A DNA stretch of 22,972 nt from Coprobacillus sp. (GTDB lineage: Bacteria > Bacillota_I > Bacilli_A > RFN20 > CAG-826): the NCBI GenBank assembly GCA_021203805.1, contig JAJQAM010000061.1, forward strand, positions 6,269 through 29,240, given 5' to 3'. Made by a program: the position numbers and the translations under genes. Shown piece by piece: positions 1 through 7,312 of this stretch. How positions within the stretch are numbered: position 1 is the stretch's first letter; every line of letters begins with the position of its first letter. The notes beneath the pieces are model-generated. The model was not told where the DNA came from. It saw only the letters and a list, made by a program, of their open reading frames with translations, and did no database searches.

Positions 1-524
1 GGAAGCACTCTGATGGCGGTGCTTGGTCTTTGATCTAAGGTATCAATAATGATGTTTTTACTACGACTAACTGATATCTCTTCAAAGATTTGCCCTATTT
101 GAGCGAGGAGTAAAACTAGTATACCTTCGGTATACTCCTGTATACAAAACGCTCCAATAGCGGCTATGACCATTAAGGTGTCTTCTGTAAAGAACTTATG
201 GGGTTTATGGACTAAGTCTTTAATCACTGTCCACATCCTATCATAGGCTTCTACAAATAAAGTAACGATATAAAGGGAGAGCATAAGCCACCACTGCCAG
301 GTAAAGTTCTCATCTACTAGTGGTCTTTCAATCGCAAAATAGACCACTACTAGCATAATAGCGGCCACTATGCATCTCACACCAATTGAAATAACCTTTT
401 TGTTAATGAGTTTGACTTTTTTTGCTTTTTCAGGGTCAAACTTAGAGCAAGTAGCGCAGTCCTGCTTTCCGTCACATGGGATAGATGTGTCATAGACACA
501 CCTTTTTCTTGTTACTTTTGGCAT
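1..524 (-). CDS. Heavy-metal P1B-type ATPase (CadA/ZntA-like), C-terminus cut by window edge
   Basis: Only the first 174 codons are visible; the gene runs off the left edge. It has no line of its own among long reading frames but translates cleanly from ATG 524-522, with a purine-rich stretch just upstream. Hydrophobic segments lie at about residues 44-64, 77-95, 116-130 and 131-148. The stretch FTEDTLMVIAAIGAF, then an EGILVLLLAQIGQIFEE-like helix and SVSRSKNI, is the conserved start of Zn/Cd/Pb-exporting P1B-2 ATPases. The phosphorylation DKTGT and the CPC motifs lie beyond the edge. The N-terminus has no full HMA metal-binding domain; instead a short tail carries Cys9, Cys17, Cys23 and Cys26. 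The start lies 18 nt after the regulator stop, so the two are almost certainly co-transcribed. Expected role: export of Zn2+, Cd2+ or a similar ion across the plasma membrane. The family call is firm; the metal is inferred. Confidence 0.9.
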   Translation of the reverse strand, partial: MPKVTRKRCVYDTSIPCDGKQDCATCSKFDPEKAKKVKLINKKVISIGVRCIVAAIMLVVVYFAIERPLVDENFTWQWWLMLSLYIVTLFVEAYDRMWTVIKDLVHKPHKFFTEDTLMVIAAIGAFCIQEYTEGILVLLLAQIGQIFEEISVSRSKNIIIDTLDQRPSTAIRVL

Positions 525-542
525 TTCTTTTTTCTTCTTTCT

Positions 543-857
543 TTAATCTTGAGTAATGTGCTCGTAAGCAGATTGAATAAGAGAAATGATGTGATAATCG
601 TTAAGTGAATAATAAACGAGGTTCTTGTCCTTACGAGAGGAGACGAGATTGAATTTCTTAAGGACACTTAACTGATGAGAGACTAATGATTGGGATGCTC
701 CCACAATCTCCTGAATCTCTTTTACACATTTCTCTCCCCGATATAAAGAAAGTAAAATTCTTAGTCTTGTTTCATCGGCGGCAACTGAAAGAAGCTGGCT
801 AATAGCCGTAATCGTGCTATCAGAGACAGCGTCATTTAATGTACCTTTATGAATCAT
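543..857 (-). CDS. ArsR/SmtB-family metal-responsive repressor (CzrA-like, alpha-5 site)
   Basis: A 104-residue winged-helix regulator of normal ArsR-family length. Residues about 16-85 hold the helix-turn-helix: ADETRLRILLSL, then GASQSLVSHQLSVLKKFNLV, then a wing VSSRKDKNLVYYSL. The CadC-type alpha-3 ELCVCDL metal motif is absent (it reads EKCVKEI, one Cys). The alpha-5 pattern is present: Asp87-x-His89 and, 11 residues on, His100, matching three ligands of the SmtB/CzrA zinc site. The fourth ligand would be Gln103 or Asp104. The family normally represses its own operon and releases DNA when Zn(II) or a similar ion binds. A metal-efflux ATPase follows directly and an SmtB-type palindrome sits in its promoter, so autoregulated metal-efflux control is the natural reading. 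The start ATG 857-855 has an AGGA ribosome site upstream. Confidence 0.92.
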   Translation of the reverse strand: MIHKGTLNDAVSDSTITAISQLLSVAADETRLRILLSLYRGEKCVKEIQEIVGASQSLVSHQLSVLKKFNLVSSRKDKNLVYYSLNDYHIISLIQSAYEHITQD

Positions 858-879
858 TTTTCATATTCCTCACACTATC

Positions 880-908
880 AGTATATGAATTTTCATTCAT
901 ATTGTCAA
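880..908 (-). promoter_or_regulatory. Near-consensus sigma-A promoter of the metal-efflux operon
   Basis: On the minus strand TTGACA (908-903) and TATACT (885-880) are separated by exactly 17 nt. This is a perfect -35 and a 5/6-match -10, about 22 nt upstream of the regulator start codon at 857. It lies directly after the terminator of the preceding operon, so the metal unit is transcribed independently. The spacer is occupied by the repressor palindrome. Confidence 0.85.
883..902. promoter_or_regulatory. SmtB/CzrA-type operator, perfect 8-4-8 inverted repeat
   Basis: ATATGAAT, TTTC, ATTCATAT is a perfect inverted repeat (arms 883-890 and 895-902). It contains TGAA-N6-TTCA, the core spacing of operators bound by alpha-5-type ArsR/SmtB repressors. 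It fills the -35/-10 spacer and overlaps the -10 box, so bound repressor would block RNA polymerase. The assignment to the adjacent regulator is inferred from position and family. Confidence 0.8.
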
Positions 909-912
909 ATAT

Positions 913-936
913 AAAAAATAGGAAATTTCTTTCCTA
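913..936 (-). terminator. Rho-independent terminator after the prfA/prmC-tsaC-rpiB operon
   Basis: On the minus strand TAGGAAA, loop GAAA, TTTCCTA forms a perfect 7-bp stem (936-930 with 925-919), followed by six U (918-913). It begins 13 nt after the stop codon of the fusion gene and separates that operon from the metal-efflux promoter. Confidence 0.85.
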
Positions 937-948
937 AGTTTTATGGTT

Positions 949-2829
949 TTATTTTTCTATTTCTTCTACACGTTTTTCGTGTCTATCGCCTTCAAATTCA
1001 GTGCTAAGGAAGAGATCCACTCTATGAAGAACGTCATTTACTTCCATCGTGCGACCCCCAAAGGCAATCATATTCGCGTTATTATGTTTTCTCATAAGCT
1101 CAGTGACTTCATCGCTATAGCCAATCCCGCATCTAACCCCTTTAGTCTTATTTGCGGCAATTGAGATACCTTCACCAGTGCCGCACACTAAAATACCATA
1201 ATCTGCTTCACCTTTTTTCACCATTTTCGCGGCTTTATGAGCAAACTCAGGATAGTCGCAGCTCTCCTCAGAATATGTTCCAACATCCGTTACTACATAG
1301 TTTGGATTAGAGGCAAGATGCTTACTAATCTCCTGCTTTAGTTTATAGCCGGCGTGGTCACTAGCAATTACGATACTCGTCATTCCGTAGTCCTTCTTAA
1401 GTCCATTAAAGAGATTATATATCTGGTTTTCTTCGCCTTCTCTTATGATTCTAAGAGTGTGATTTCTTACCTCTATTATAGCAGTTGGAGCGTGCTCTTC
1501 GCTAATATCTTTGCCGAGGTAAGTCACGCATTCCTCTCCAAAGGTTTCCTTTGCTTCCTTAATCGTCTTAATAGGAGGCTGACCTGATATATTAGCGCTA
1601 CTAACAAGCATAGGGCCATAGGCCTCAATAAGATTGAGGCAGAAATCATCATTAGGAATTCTTATTCCAATTGTAGGGAAGCCGTTATGATACTGATAAG
1701 GAAGGCTCTTATTAACGGGAAGAAGAACTGTATATGGCCCAGGGAGAAGATAATTAACGATAAAACGAGAGAAATCATCCATTTCCGCATAATTAGATAT
1801 CTCTCTAGTATCACTTAGCATAAGAGAATATGGCTTACCTAAATCTCTTTGTTTAAGATCGTTTAATAGATTATAGGCCTCAATATCTTTTGCTCTTACG
1901 CCTAGTCCCATGACTGTTTCCGTAGGGAAACAGATAGCTTTGCTATCTTTAGTAACATCTAGATAGGTCCAGTAGTCATATTCCTGATCTCGTTTAAGGA
2001 CATCAATACTTACAAAGCGCTGCTGGTCAAAAGAGTCGTTATGAACATTAAGAGAATAATTAGGAATATTCTTTTTCACCACACTAGAGATAGTAGAAAG
2101 AGCGCCGTCATCCATTTCAAAGTAAATCATTGTTTTAAAGTCATAGTGAGCGGAGAAGTTAAGAAGGATATCGTTATAGTATTTACCCGCTTCTGGGGTA
2201 AAGAGAGCTATTTGAGGCTCATATTTATAGACTGACTCCTGCACTCTGTCATAAGAAGTAATATAGGGAGGATTACTCACTATGATGTCAAAGACATCAA
2301 AGTCATATCTAAAAGGAGTGGTCATATCATGCTCTAGGAAGGTAACATCTAGTTTGTTAAGGGCAGCGTTCTTTCTAGCGACCTCTAAAGCCTCATGACT
2401 AATATCAGTGGCCACGACCGTTGCACTTGGAAGATGCTTTTTTAAATAAAGAGCTATACACCCACTTCCAGTTCCTATATCAAGGATACTAATTGGCTCG
2501 TCTCCATATTTATCTTTAGCAAACCTAACAATCTCCTCGCACATATCCGCGGTTTCAATGCGGGGAATGAGAACATTCTCATCAATATAGAGTTTTAAGT
2601 CACCAAAGGTGACTTGATGGATGACATAAGCGAGCGGCATTCCGTCAAGTAGTTTTCTCCCGTAGTGGAGATAAGCTTTCTCGTTTTTACACTCATCATC
2701 AAGATGCATCATTAATTCTTCAAGCGAAGAATAGCCGTTTACATATATAAGTAAATCTTCAGCGTCTCTTTGGGATACGAGATCACCGCCTTTTTCAAGT
2801 AGGGAAAAATAAAGCTTTCTATTAGTCAT
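949..2829 (-). CDS. prmC: Triple fusion: PrmC release-factor methyltransferase + TsaC/Sua5 threonylcarbamoyl-AMP synthase + RpiB isomerase
   Basis: A single 626-codon frame carries three enzymes that are normally separate. Residues 1-280 are PrmC, which N5-methylates the GGQ glutamine of release factors: PRIET at 89-93, the SAM motif ILDIGTGSG at 115-123 and the catalytic NPPY at 186-189. Residues about 285-470 are a TsaC/Sua5 (YrdC-fold) domain making threonylcarbamoyl-AMP for tRNA t6A37: FPTETVMGLG at 301-310, KQRDLGKPYSL at 326-336, SSANISG at 410-416. Residues 483-626 are RpiB, interconverting ribose-5-P and ribulose-5-P: SDHAG with Asp491-His492, CDYPEFA, CGTGEG with Cys549, and NANMIAFGGR. 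Each module has its signature residues and usual length (RpiB 144 aa), and no stop interrupts them. The gene overlaps prfA by 8 nt. Met483 has a good ribosome site, so a free RpiB may also be made. PrmC-Sua5 fusion is a known idea; I do not recall the triple form. Confidence 0.93.
   Translation of the reverse strand: MTNRKLYFSLLEKGGDLVSQRDAEDLLIYVNGYSSLEELMMHLDDECKNEKAYLHYGRKLLDGMPLAYVIHQVTFGDLKLYIDENVLIPRIETADMCEEIVRFAKDKYGDEPISILDIGTGSGCIALYLKKHLPSATVVATDISHEALEVARKNAALNKLDVTFLEHDMTTPFRYDFDVFDIIVSNPPYITSYDRVQESVYKYEPQIALFTPEAGKYYNDILLNFSAHYDFKTMIYFEMDDGALSTISSVVKKNIPNYSLNVHNDSFDQQRFVSIDVLKRDQEYDYWTYLDVTKDSKAICFPTETVMGLGVRAKDIEAYNLLNDLKQRDLGKPYSLMLSDTREISNYAEMDDFSRFIVNYLLPGPYTVLLPVNKSLPYQYHNGFPTIGIRIPNDDFCLNLIEAYGPMLVSSANISGQPPIKTIKEAKETFGEECVTYLGKDISEEHAPTAIIEVRNHTLRIIREGEENQIYNLFNGLKKDYGMTSIVIASDHAGYKLKQEISKHLASNPNYVVTDVGTYSEESCDYPEFAHKAAKMVKKGEADYGILVCGTGEGISIAANKTKGVRCGIGYSDEVTELMRKHNNANMIAFGGRTMEVNDVLHRVDLFLSTEFEGDRHEKRVEEIEK
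1381..1398 (-). promoter_or_regulatory. Internal ribosome site and start codon for free-standing RpiB
   Basis: Inside the fusion gene, AAGAAGGA (1398-1391) sits 7 nt before ATG 1383-1381. That ATG is the exact point where a normal RpiB would begin (MTSIVIASDHAG). The Shine-Dalgarno match is better than that of several real starts in this window. Either the fusion is recent and the old start persists, or both fused and free RpiB are made. Confidence 0.55.
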
Positions 2830-3889
2830 TTGCGTTCACCATTTTCATCTGTTGGTCATAGTTAGATAGAGCCTCGATAATCTCATCAATCTCTCCCTCC
2901 ATAACTCTATCGAGTTTATTCACTGTATAGCCTATTCTATGATCCGTCACTCTGTTTTGAGGATAATTATAAGTTCTAATCTTTTCGGAGCGTTCTCCCG
3001 TTCCTATTTTTAACCTTCTTTCATTACCTAGTTTCTCGTTTTGTTCTTCCACCATAGTGTTATAGATTTTAGTGCGGAGCATGGTCATCGCAATGTCTTT
3101 ATTTTGATACTGAGTTTTTTCGGTTTGGCAGGCCACTACTATTCCAGTTGGGATATGAGTAATACGGACCGCGGTTTCCACTTTATTGACGTTTTGACCG
3201 CCTGCTCCACTAGAGCGGTAAGTATCAACTTTTAAGTCCTCTGGTCTAATAGTGACATCTATCTCTTCCGCTTCCGGCATAACGAGCACTGTCGCGGTGC
3301 TTGTGTGTATTCTTCCATTCGCCTCAGTTTTAGGAACACGCTGCACGCGGTGAGCCCCGCTTTCAAACTTGAGTTTAGAATAGACAGAATCCCCTTTAAT
3401 TCGGAAAGAAATGAAAGAAAATCCGCCGCTTTCAGAGGGATTTTCATCTAAAATATCCATTTTCCAGCCTTGTCTTTCAGCGTATCTTGTATACATTCTA
3501 AATAAATCACCAGCAAAGATATTAGCTTCGTCTCCACCGACCGCTCCTCTTATCTCAACAATGATATTTTTGTCGTCATTCGGGTCTTTTGGAAGAAGCA
3601 TAATTTTGAGTCTACTAACAAGGTTCTCTTCTTCTTCGTTTAGATCATTAAATTCTTTTTTAGCAAAAGCGCTTATTTCGTGATCTGGATTACCCATAAG
3701 CTCGAGAGCATCTGCTTTATCGCTTTGTATCTTTTTATATCTAATAAAGAGATTAACTGGCTCCTCTATTTTAGCCTTTTCTATAGTTATTTCTTTATAC
3801 CTATTCATATCGGATAAAATAGATTCATCCACGAGTAAAGAATTAAGTTCATTTAACCTATTTTCCATTGCCTCTAATCTACTATACAT
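2822..3889 (-). CDS. prfA: Peptide chain release factor 1
   Basis: RF1 recognises UAA and UAG in the ribosomal A site and triggers peptide release. Numbered from the start chosen here (355 aa, the usual length), the tripeptide PKT at 186-188 fits the RF1 anticodon-like PxT motif within VQRVPKTEANGRIHTS, and the catalytic GGQ is at 230-232 in SSGAGGQNVNKVETAV. The start ATG 3889 begins MYSRLEAMENRLNELN, matching known RF1 N-termini, and has GGAAG 5 nt upstream. An ATG at 3919 would add ten residues unlike the family. The 3' end overlaps the fusion gene by 8 nt, so RF1 and the PrmC domain that methylates its GGQ are translationally coupled. Confidence 0.95.
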   Translation of the reverse strand: MYSRLEAMENRLNELNSLLVDESILSDMNRYKEITIEKAKIEEPVNLFIRYKKIQSDKADALELMGNPDHEISAFAKKEFNDLNEEEENLVSRLKIMLLPKDPNDDKNIIVEIRGAVGGDEANIFAGDLFRMYTRYAERQGWKMDILDENPSESGGFSFISFRIKGDSVYSKLKFESGAHRVQRVPKTEANGRIHTSTATVLVMPEAEEIDVTIRPEDLKVDTYRSSGAGGQNVNKVETAVRITHIPTGIVVACQTEKTQYQNKDIAMTMLRTKIYNTMVEEQNEKLGNERRLKIGTGERSEKIRTYNYPQNRVTDHRIGYTVNKLDRVMEGEIDEIIEALSNYDQQMKMVNAND

Positions 3890-3926
3890 CTTTTCTTCCA
3901 TAAAAAAGGCATCTCGCATTATTTAG

Positions 3927-3946
3927 ATTATCATAATATATGATAA
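3927..3946 (-). promoter_or_regulatory. Putative prfA -10 element overlapped by an inverted repeat
   Basis: On the minus strand GATAAT (3932-3927) lies 7 nt before ATG 3919 and 37 nt before the preferred start at 3889, which suits a -10 box giving a leader of about 30 nt. No convincing -35 is visible. The arms TTATCATA (3928-3935) and TATGATAA (3939-3946) form a perfect 8-3-8 inverted repeat that covers this box. It may be an operator or merely AT-rich symmetry. Confidence 0.35.
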
Positions 3947-3968
3947 AAATAAATAAAAGACAGGGAGG

Positions 3969-3984
3969 TAAAGATTAATCTTTA
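3969..3984. repeat. 16-bp perfect palindrome in the prfA/dnaX divergent spacer
   Basis: TAAAGATTAATCTTTA reads the same on both strands. It lies between the divergent prfA and dnaX genes, upstream of the dnaX -10 box, where a dimeric regulator could bind. No regulator for it is visible in the window. Confidence 0.35.
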
Positions 3985-4008
3985 ATTGTTTAATGAGAGG
4001 CCCTTTTT

Positions 4009-4017
4009 TGTTATAAT
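4009..4017 (+). promoter_or_regulatory. Extended -10 promoter of the dnaX operon
   Basis: TG-T-TATAAT (4009-4017) is an extended -10 element with a perfect hexamer. No good -35 is seen at 17 nt; TTGTTT at 3986-3991 is 20 nt away. The expected start of transcription near 4024 gives a leader of about 12 nt holding the AAGG ribosome site (4024-4027) of dnaX. Confidence 0.65.
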
Positions 4018-4035
4018 TTTCACAAGGTAAAAATT

Positions 4036-5784
4036 ATGGCGTATAAAGCATTATATAGAACCTATAGACCTATGACTTTTGATGAGGTAGCGGGTCAAGA
4101 GCATATAGTCACCACAATTAAAAACGCTCTTAAAAACAATAAACTAGCCCACGCTTATCTTTTTGCGGGACCTCGTGGAACAGGAAAAACCACAATGGCA
4201 AAGCTCCTCGCTAAAGCCCTTAACTGTGAAGAAGGGATAGGGTGTCAGTGTAACCACTGCGAAAACTGCGTTGCTATAAATGAAGGAACTCATCCAGATG
4301 TGATTGAAATTGACGCCGCATCAAATAACGGAGTGGATGACGTTCGTGACCTCATTGATAAGGTCAAATATGGATCTATTTTAGGTAAATATAAAGTCTA
4401 TATCATCGATGAGGTTCATATGATGAGCGCGAGCGCCTTTAACGCTCTTCTTAAGACCCTTGAAGAACCACCTGAAAACGTAGTTTTCATTCTCTGTACA
4501 ACAGAGCCTCATAAAGTGCTTCCCACTATCTTATCTAGATGTCAAAGATATGATTTTACTAAGCTTAAAGATGAAGACATCTATAACAGAGTGGTCCAAG
4601 TCCTTAATAAAGAACATATTGAAGTCAATAAAGACGCAGTAGACCTCATTGTTCAGCTTGCGGATGGAGGAATGAGAGACGCTCTCTCTATCCTTGACCA
4701 GGTTTTAGCGTATTCTAATAATCGCCTAGTAACTCAAGATATTCTAAATATCTTCTCCCTAGAAACAAACGAAGAGAAGATTGGCCTTCTCACTGATATA
4801 AGTAAAAACAGACTTCAGTCTGTTTTAACAAGGCTAAATAGATACTTCTCTAAGGGAACGGATATCAAAAGACTAACTGATGATCTATTAAACATTTTGA
4901 AAGATTTATTAATCTATCAAAACACATCAGATCAGACATTACTTCAATCGATTAAGATTGAAGACGTGAGAAAACTATCCGCGGAGCTCTCTGGAGAAGA
5001 CGTTATGAAATATATCGATGCTTTTATGGAAGTAACGAATGAATATAAAAACGTCTCCTCTATTAATCCACTTTTCGAGATCTGTGTGCTTAAACTCTGC
5101 TCACTAAACAAGGGAAAGAAAGTCGAGACTGAGCAGGTAGAAGAAGACATAGAAATCAGCGTGGAAGAGAGCATACAAGAAGTAGTAGACAGCGCGCCTA
5201 TTGAAGAGGTCATAGAAGAAGAGGAAGACGAGCCAGACCTATTAACTCAGGAGATAGTTATTGAGGAGAAGGAAGAGGTAATTACTGCTCCTGAAGTGAA
5301 CGAAACAATCTCAAAGCATGATACTTTATTAAGCGATGACTATGTGCCCCATATCCTTAAGTGTGAAGTTAAAGAGGATCACTACTATCTAGATTTTGAT
5401 TCTCTAATAAATATTGGAGTTTTAGCGAAGAATCGTGATATTAAAAACGAGCTACTAAATAGATGGGGAGATATTAGTGTTTATTTAACTCATCCAGTTG
5501 CGGGGAGCGTAGCAGCGCTTTTAAGCGACGCTAGACCACTTATCGCATCAAGTGACGTCTTAATTCTTGAAACCAAAACTAAAAACCAGGCGGCTAAAGC
5601 AAATTTAGTGTCAAATCAGGCGTTAATACAGCAAATAATCTATCAAATCTTTGACAGAAAATTCTTTGTCTATTCTCTAAATAGAGAAGAGTCCGTTGAT
5701 TTTCAGCAGGGCTACACAAATAGACAGCAGGTTTCTAAATTACCTAAGCCAAGTGATATTAAATTAGAATTTGAAGGAGAATAA
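4036..5784 (+). CDS. dnaX: DNA polymerase III subunit gamma/tau
   Basis: The ATPase of the replicative clamp loader (582 aa). Domain I starts with MAYKALYRTYRPMTFDEVAGQ and has Walker A GPRGTGKT at 45-52, zinc-binding cysteines Cys64, Cys72, Cys75 and Cys78, Walker B YIIDEVHM around 122-129, and the SRC arginine-finger motif at 167-169. A strongly acidic linker (about residues 370-440, rich in Glu and Asp) separates the clamp-loader core from a C-terminal tau-like region that would bind polymerase and helicase. There is no obvious slippery A-run that would force a short gamma form, but this was judged only by eye. It opens the replication and repair operon; ybaB follows 4 nt after its stop. 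Confidence 0.96.
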   Translation: MAYKALYRTYRPMTFDEVAGQEHIVTTIKNALKNNKLAHAYLFAGPRGTGKTTMAKLLAKALNCEEGIGCQCNHCENCVAINEGTHPDVIEIDAASNNGVDDVRDLIDKVKYGSILGKYKVYIIDEVHMMSASAFNALLKTLEEPPENVVFILCTTEPHKVLPTILSRCQRYDFTKLKDEDIYNRVVQVLNKEHIEVNKDAVDLIVQLADGGMRDALSILDQVLAYSNNRLVTQDILNIFSLETNEEKIGLLTDISKNRLQSVLTRLNRYFSKGTDIKRLTDDLLNILKDLLIYQNTSDQTLLQSIKIEDVRKLSAELSGEDVMKYIDAFMEVTNEYKNVSSINPLFEICVLKLCSLNKGKKVETEQVEEDIEISVEESIQEVVDSAPIEEVIEEEEDEPDLLTQEIVIEEKEEVITAPEVNETISKHDTLLSDDYVPHILKCEVKEDHYYLDFDSLINIGVLAKNRDIKNELLNRWGDISVYLTHPVAGSVAALLSDARPLIASSDVLILETKTKNQAAKANLVSNQALIQQIIYQIFDRKFFVYSLNREESVDFQQGYTNRQQVSKLPKPSDIKLEFEGE

Positions 5785-5788
5785 AACT

Positions 5789-6088
5789 ATGAATATGCAG
5801 CAAATGATGGCTCAGTCTCAAAAGTTAATGAGAGAGCTAGAAAAAGCAAGAGATGAACTTGCTAAACAAACATTTACCAAATCAAAAGCCGGCATTGTTA
5901 CAGTGGAGATGACTGGAGCAAAAGAGCTTGTATCCGTAAAAATTGATGAAAGCGTTCTTAATGAAGAGGACAAAGAGATGATAGAGGAGACAATTGTTCT
6001 CGCTATTAACGAAGTTCTCGATGAAATTAGCAAAAAAGAAGAAGAGATAGAATCTAAGATTGCGGGTAAAGGAGGACTTCCATTTTAA
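5789..6088 (+). CDS. ybaB: YbaB/EbfC family nucleoid-associated protein
   Basis: A 99-residue YbaB/EbfC-family protein; members bind DNA as tweezer-like dimers and are associated with the nucleoid. The N-terminal Met/Gln-rich helix (MNMQQMMAQSQKLM), the central strand GIVTVEMTGAKELVSVKID and the C-terminal acidic helix ending in KGGLPF are typical. ATG 5789 is chosen over an in-frame TTG at 5771, because AAGGAGA (5774-5780) sits 8 nt before ATG and would lie inside the longer form. It fits the conserved dnaX-ybaB-recR trio, and its stop overlaps the recR start as TAATG. Confidence 0.93.
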   Translation: MNMQQMMAQSQKLMRELEKARDELAKQTFTKSKAGIVTVEMTGAKELVSVKIDESVLNEEDKEMIEETIVLAINEVLDEISKKEEEIESKIAGKGGLPF

Positions 6089-6693
6089 TGGATAACCTTA
6101 AGTCCATTGAAAGAGCAACGGATTCCTTATCCACTCTTCCTTCCATAGGAAGGAAAAGCGCTGAGAGAATCGCCTATTCACTCCTCGACCTCGGGGAAGA
6201 TTCTTTTAATGAACTTATTGAGTCAATTACCGCTTTAAGAAAAGAGATCCATGAGTGCCCTATATGCGGTAACCTCATCGATGATGAGGGATGCCCTATA
6301 TGTGGTGATGAAGAAAGAGACAGAAAAGTCCTCATGGTGGTTTCTTATCCTAAAGATATCCTCTCATTTGAGAAGAGCAAACAGTATCACGGAGTCTATC
6401 AGGTTATTAAAGGAGTAATCAATCCCGTTAAAGGGGAAGAAATCGCTCCGGAAGTCATAAAACACCTCATAACCCGCATAAAAGAAGAGAAAATTGAAGA
6501 AGTCATCTTTGCGACTAGCCCCACTGTTGAAGGAGAACTTACTGCATCTTATCTTGCTAGTAAGCTTAAAGAAGAAGTAGATATCAAGATAAGTAGACTT
6601 GCTTATGGACTACAGATGGGTGGTAATCTAGACTATGTCGATGCACTTACACTTGGAAAAGCACTTGAGGGAAGGACAAATATAAAGGGATAA
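6088..6693 (+). CDS. recR: Recombination protein RecR
   Basis: RecR (201 aa, normal length) acts with RecO and RecF to load RecA at gaps. It shows an N-terminal helix-hairpin-helix (STLPSIGRKSAERIAY, about 15-30), a Cys4 zinc finger with Cys57, Cys60, Cys69 and Cys72, a Toprim region (VLMVVSYPKDILSFEK and the following block), and the C-terminal LAYGLQMGGNLDYVDALTLGKAL signature. It starts on the last base of the ybaB stop codon, and tmk follows after 4 nt, so translation is probably coupled along this operon. Confidence 0.96.
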   Translation: MDNLKSIERATDSLSTLPSIGRKSAERIAYSLLDLGEDSFNELIESITALRKEIHECPICGNLIDDEGCPICGDEERDRKVLMVVSYPKDILSFEKSKQYHGVYQVIKGVINPVKGEEIAPEVIKHLITRIKEEKIEEVIFATSPTVEGELTASYLASKLKEEVDIKISRLAYGLQMGGNLDYVDALTLGKALEGRTNIKG

Positions 6694-6697
6694 GCTT

Positions 6698-7312
6698 ATG
6701 TTTATAACACTAGAGGGACCTGAAGGAAGCGGTAAGACCACGGCGATAAAATACGCTGTGAGTAAACTTAAGGAAATGGGCTATGAAATAGTCCAAACAA
6801 GAGAGCCAGGAGGCACTCCTATTTCAGAGCAGATTCGTGATGTTATTCTCTCTAAAGAGAATACCGATATGGATGGGAGAACTGAAGCCCTTCTTTATGC
6901 CGCCTCAAGAAGACAGCATCTCGTTGAAAAGATATGGCCCGCTCTTAAAGAGGGGAAGATTGTTATCTGCGACCGCTACCTTGATTCTTCGCTTGCTTAT
7001 CAAGGACATGCCCGTGGACTAGGAGAGAAAGCTATTCTTGATATCAACCTTTTTGCAACGGAGGATACCTATCCTGACCTTACCATTCTCTTTGATATTG
7101 ATCCTGAAATTGGAATGAAGAGAATCAATGATAATACCGATAGAGAGGTCAATAGACTTGATCTAGAGCAGATGGAATTTCATAAAACCGTGAGGAATGC
7201 ATTCCTTGAAATTTCAAAAGAATATCCCGACCGTTATGTCGTTATTGATGCTTCTCGCCCGCTTGAGATAGTGGAAAAAGAAGTTCTTGATATCATTTTA
7301 AAAAGACTATGA
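6698..7312 (+). CDS. tmk: Thymidylate kinase
   Basis: It phosphorylates dTMP to dTDP for DNA synthesis. The 204-residue protein has the P-loop GPEGSGKTT at 7-15, the REPGGTP dTMP-binding motif at 36-41, and the DRYLDSSLAYQG motif at 92-103, followed by an ARGLG lid-side segment. Length and motifs match bacterial TMPK. It ends in TGA within an ATGA overlap with holB, one of several cases showing that TGA is a stop here. Confidence 0.96.
   Translation: MFITLEGPEGSGKTTAIKYAVSKLKEMGYEIVQTREPGGTPISEQIRDVILSKENTDMDGRTEALLYAASRRQHLVEKIWPALKEGKIVICDRYLDSSLAYQGHARGLGEKAILDINLFATEDTYPDLTILFDIDPEIGMKRINDNTDREVNRLDLEQMEFHKTVRNAFLEISKEYPDRYVVIDASRPLEIVEKEVLDIILKRL

Noticed and set aside
943..1164. 73-codon plus-strand frame opposite the fusion gene
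   Set aside because: It lies entirely antisense to RpiB and the adjoining terminator region, has no ribosome site, and its product resembles no family; it is a shadow of a strongly conserved gene.
3920..4035. SRP RNA (scr/ffs) gene, often found upstream of dnaX in Bacillus
   Set aside because: The spacer is only 116 bp, AT-rich, and lacks the conserved GGAA-tetraloop helix-8 sequence on either strand.
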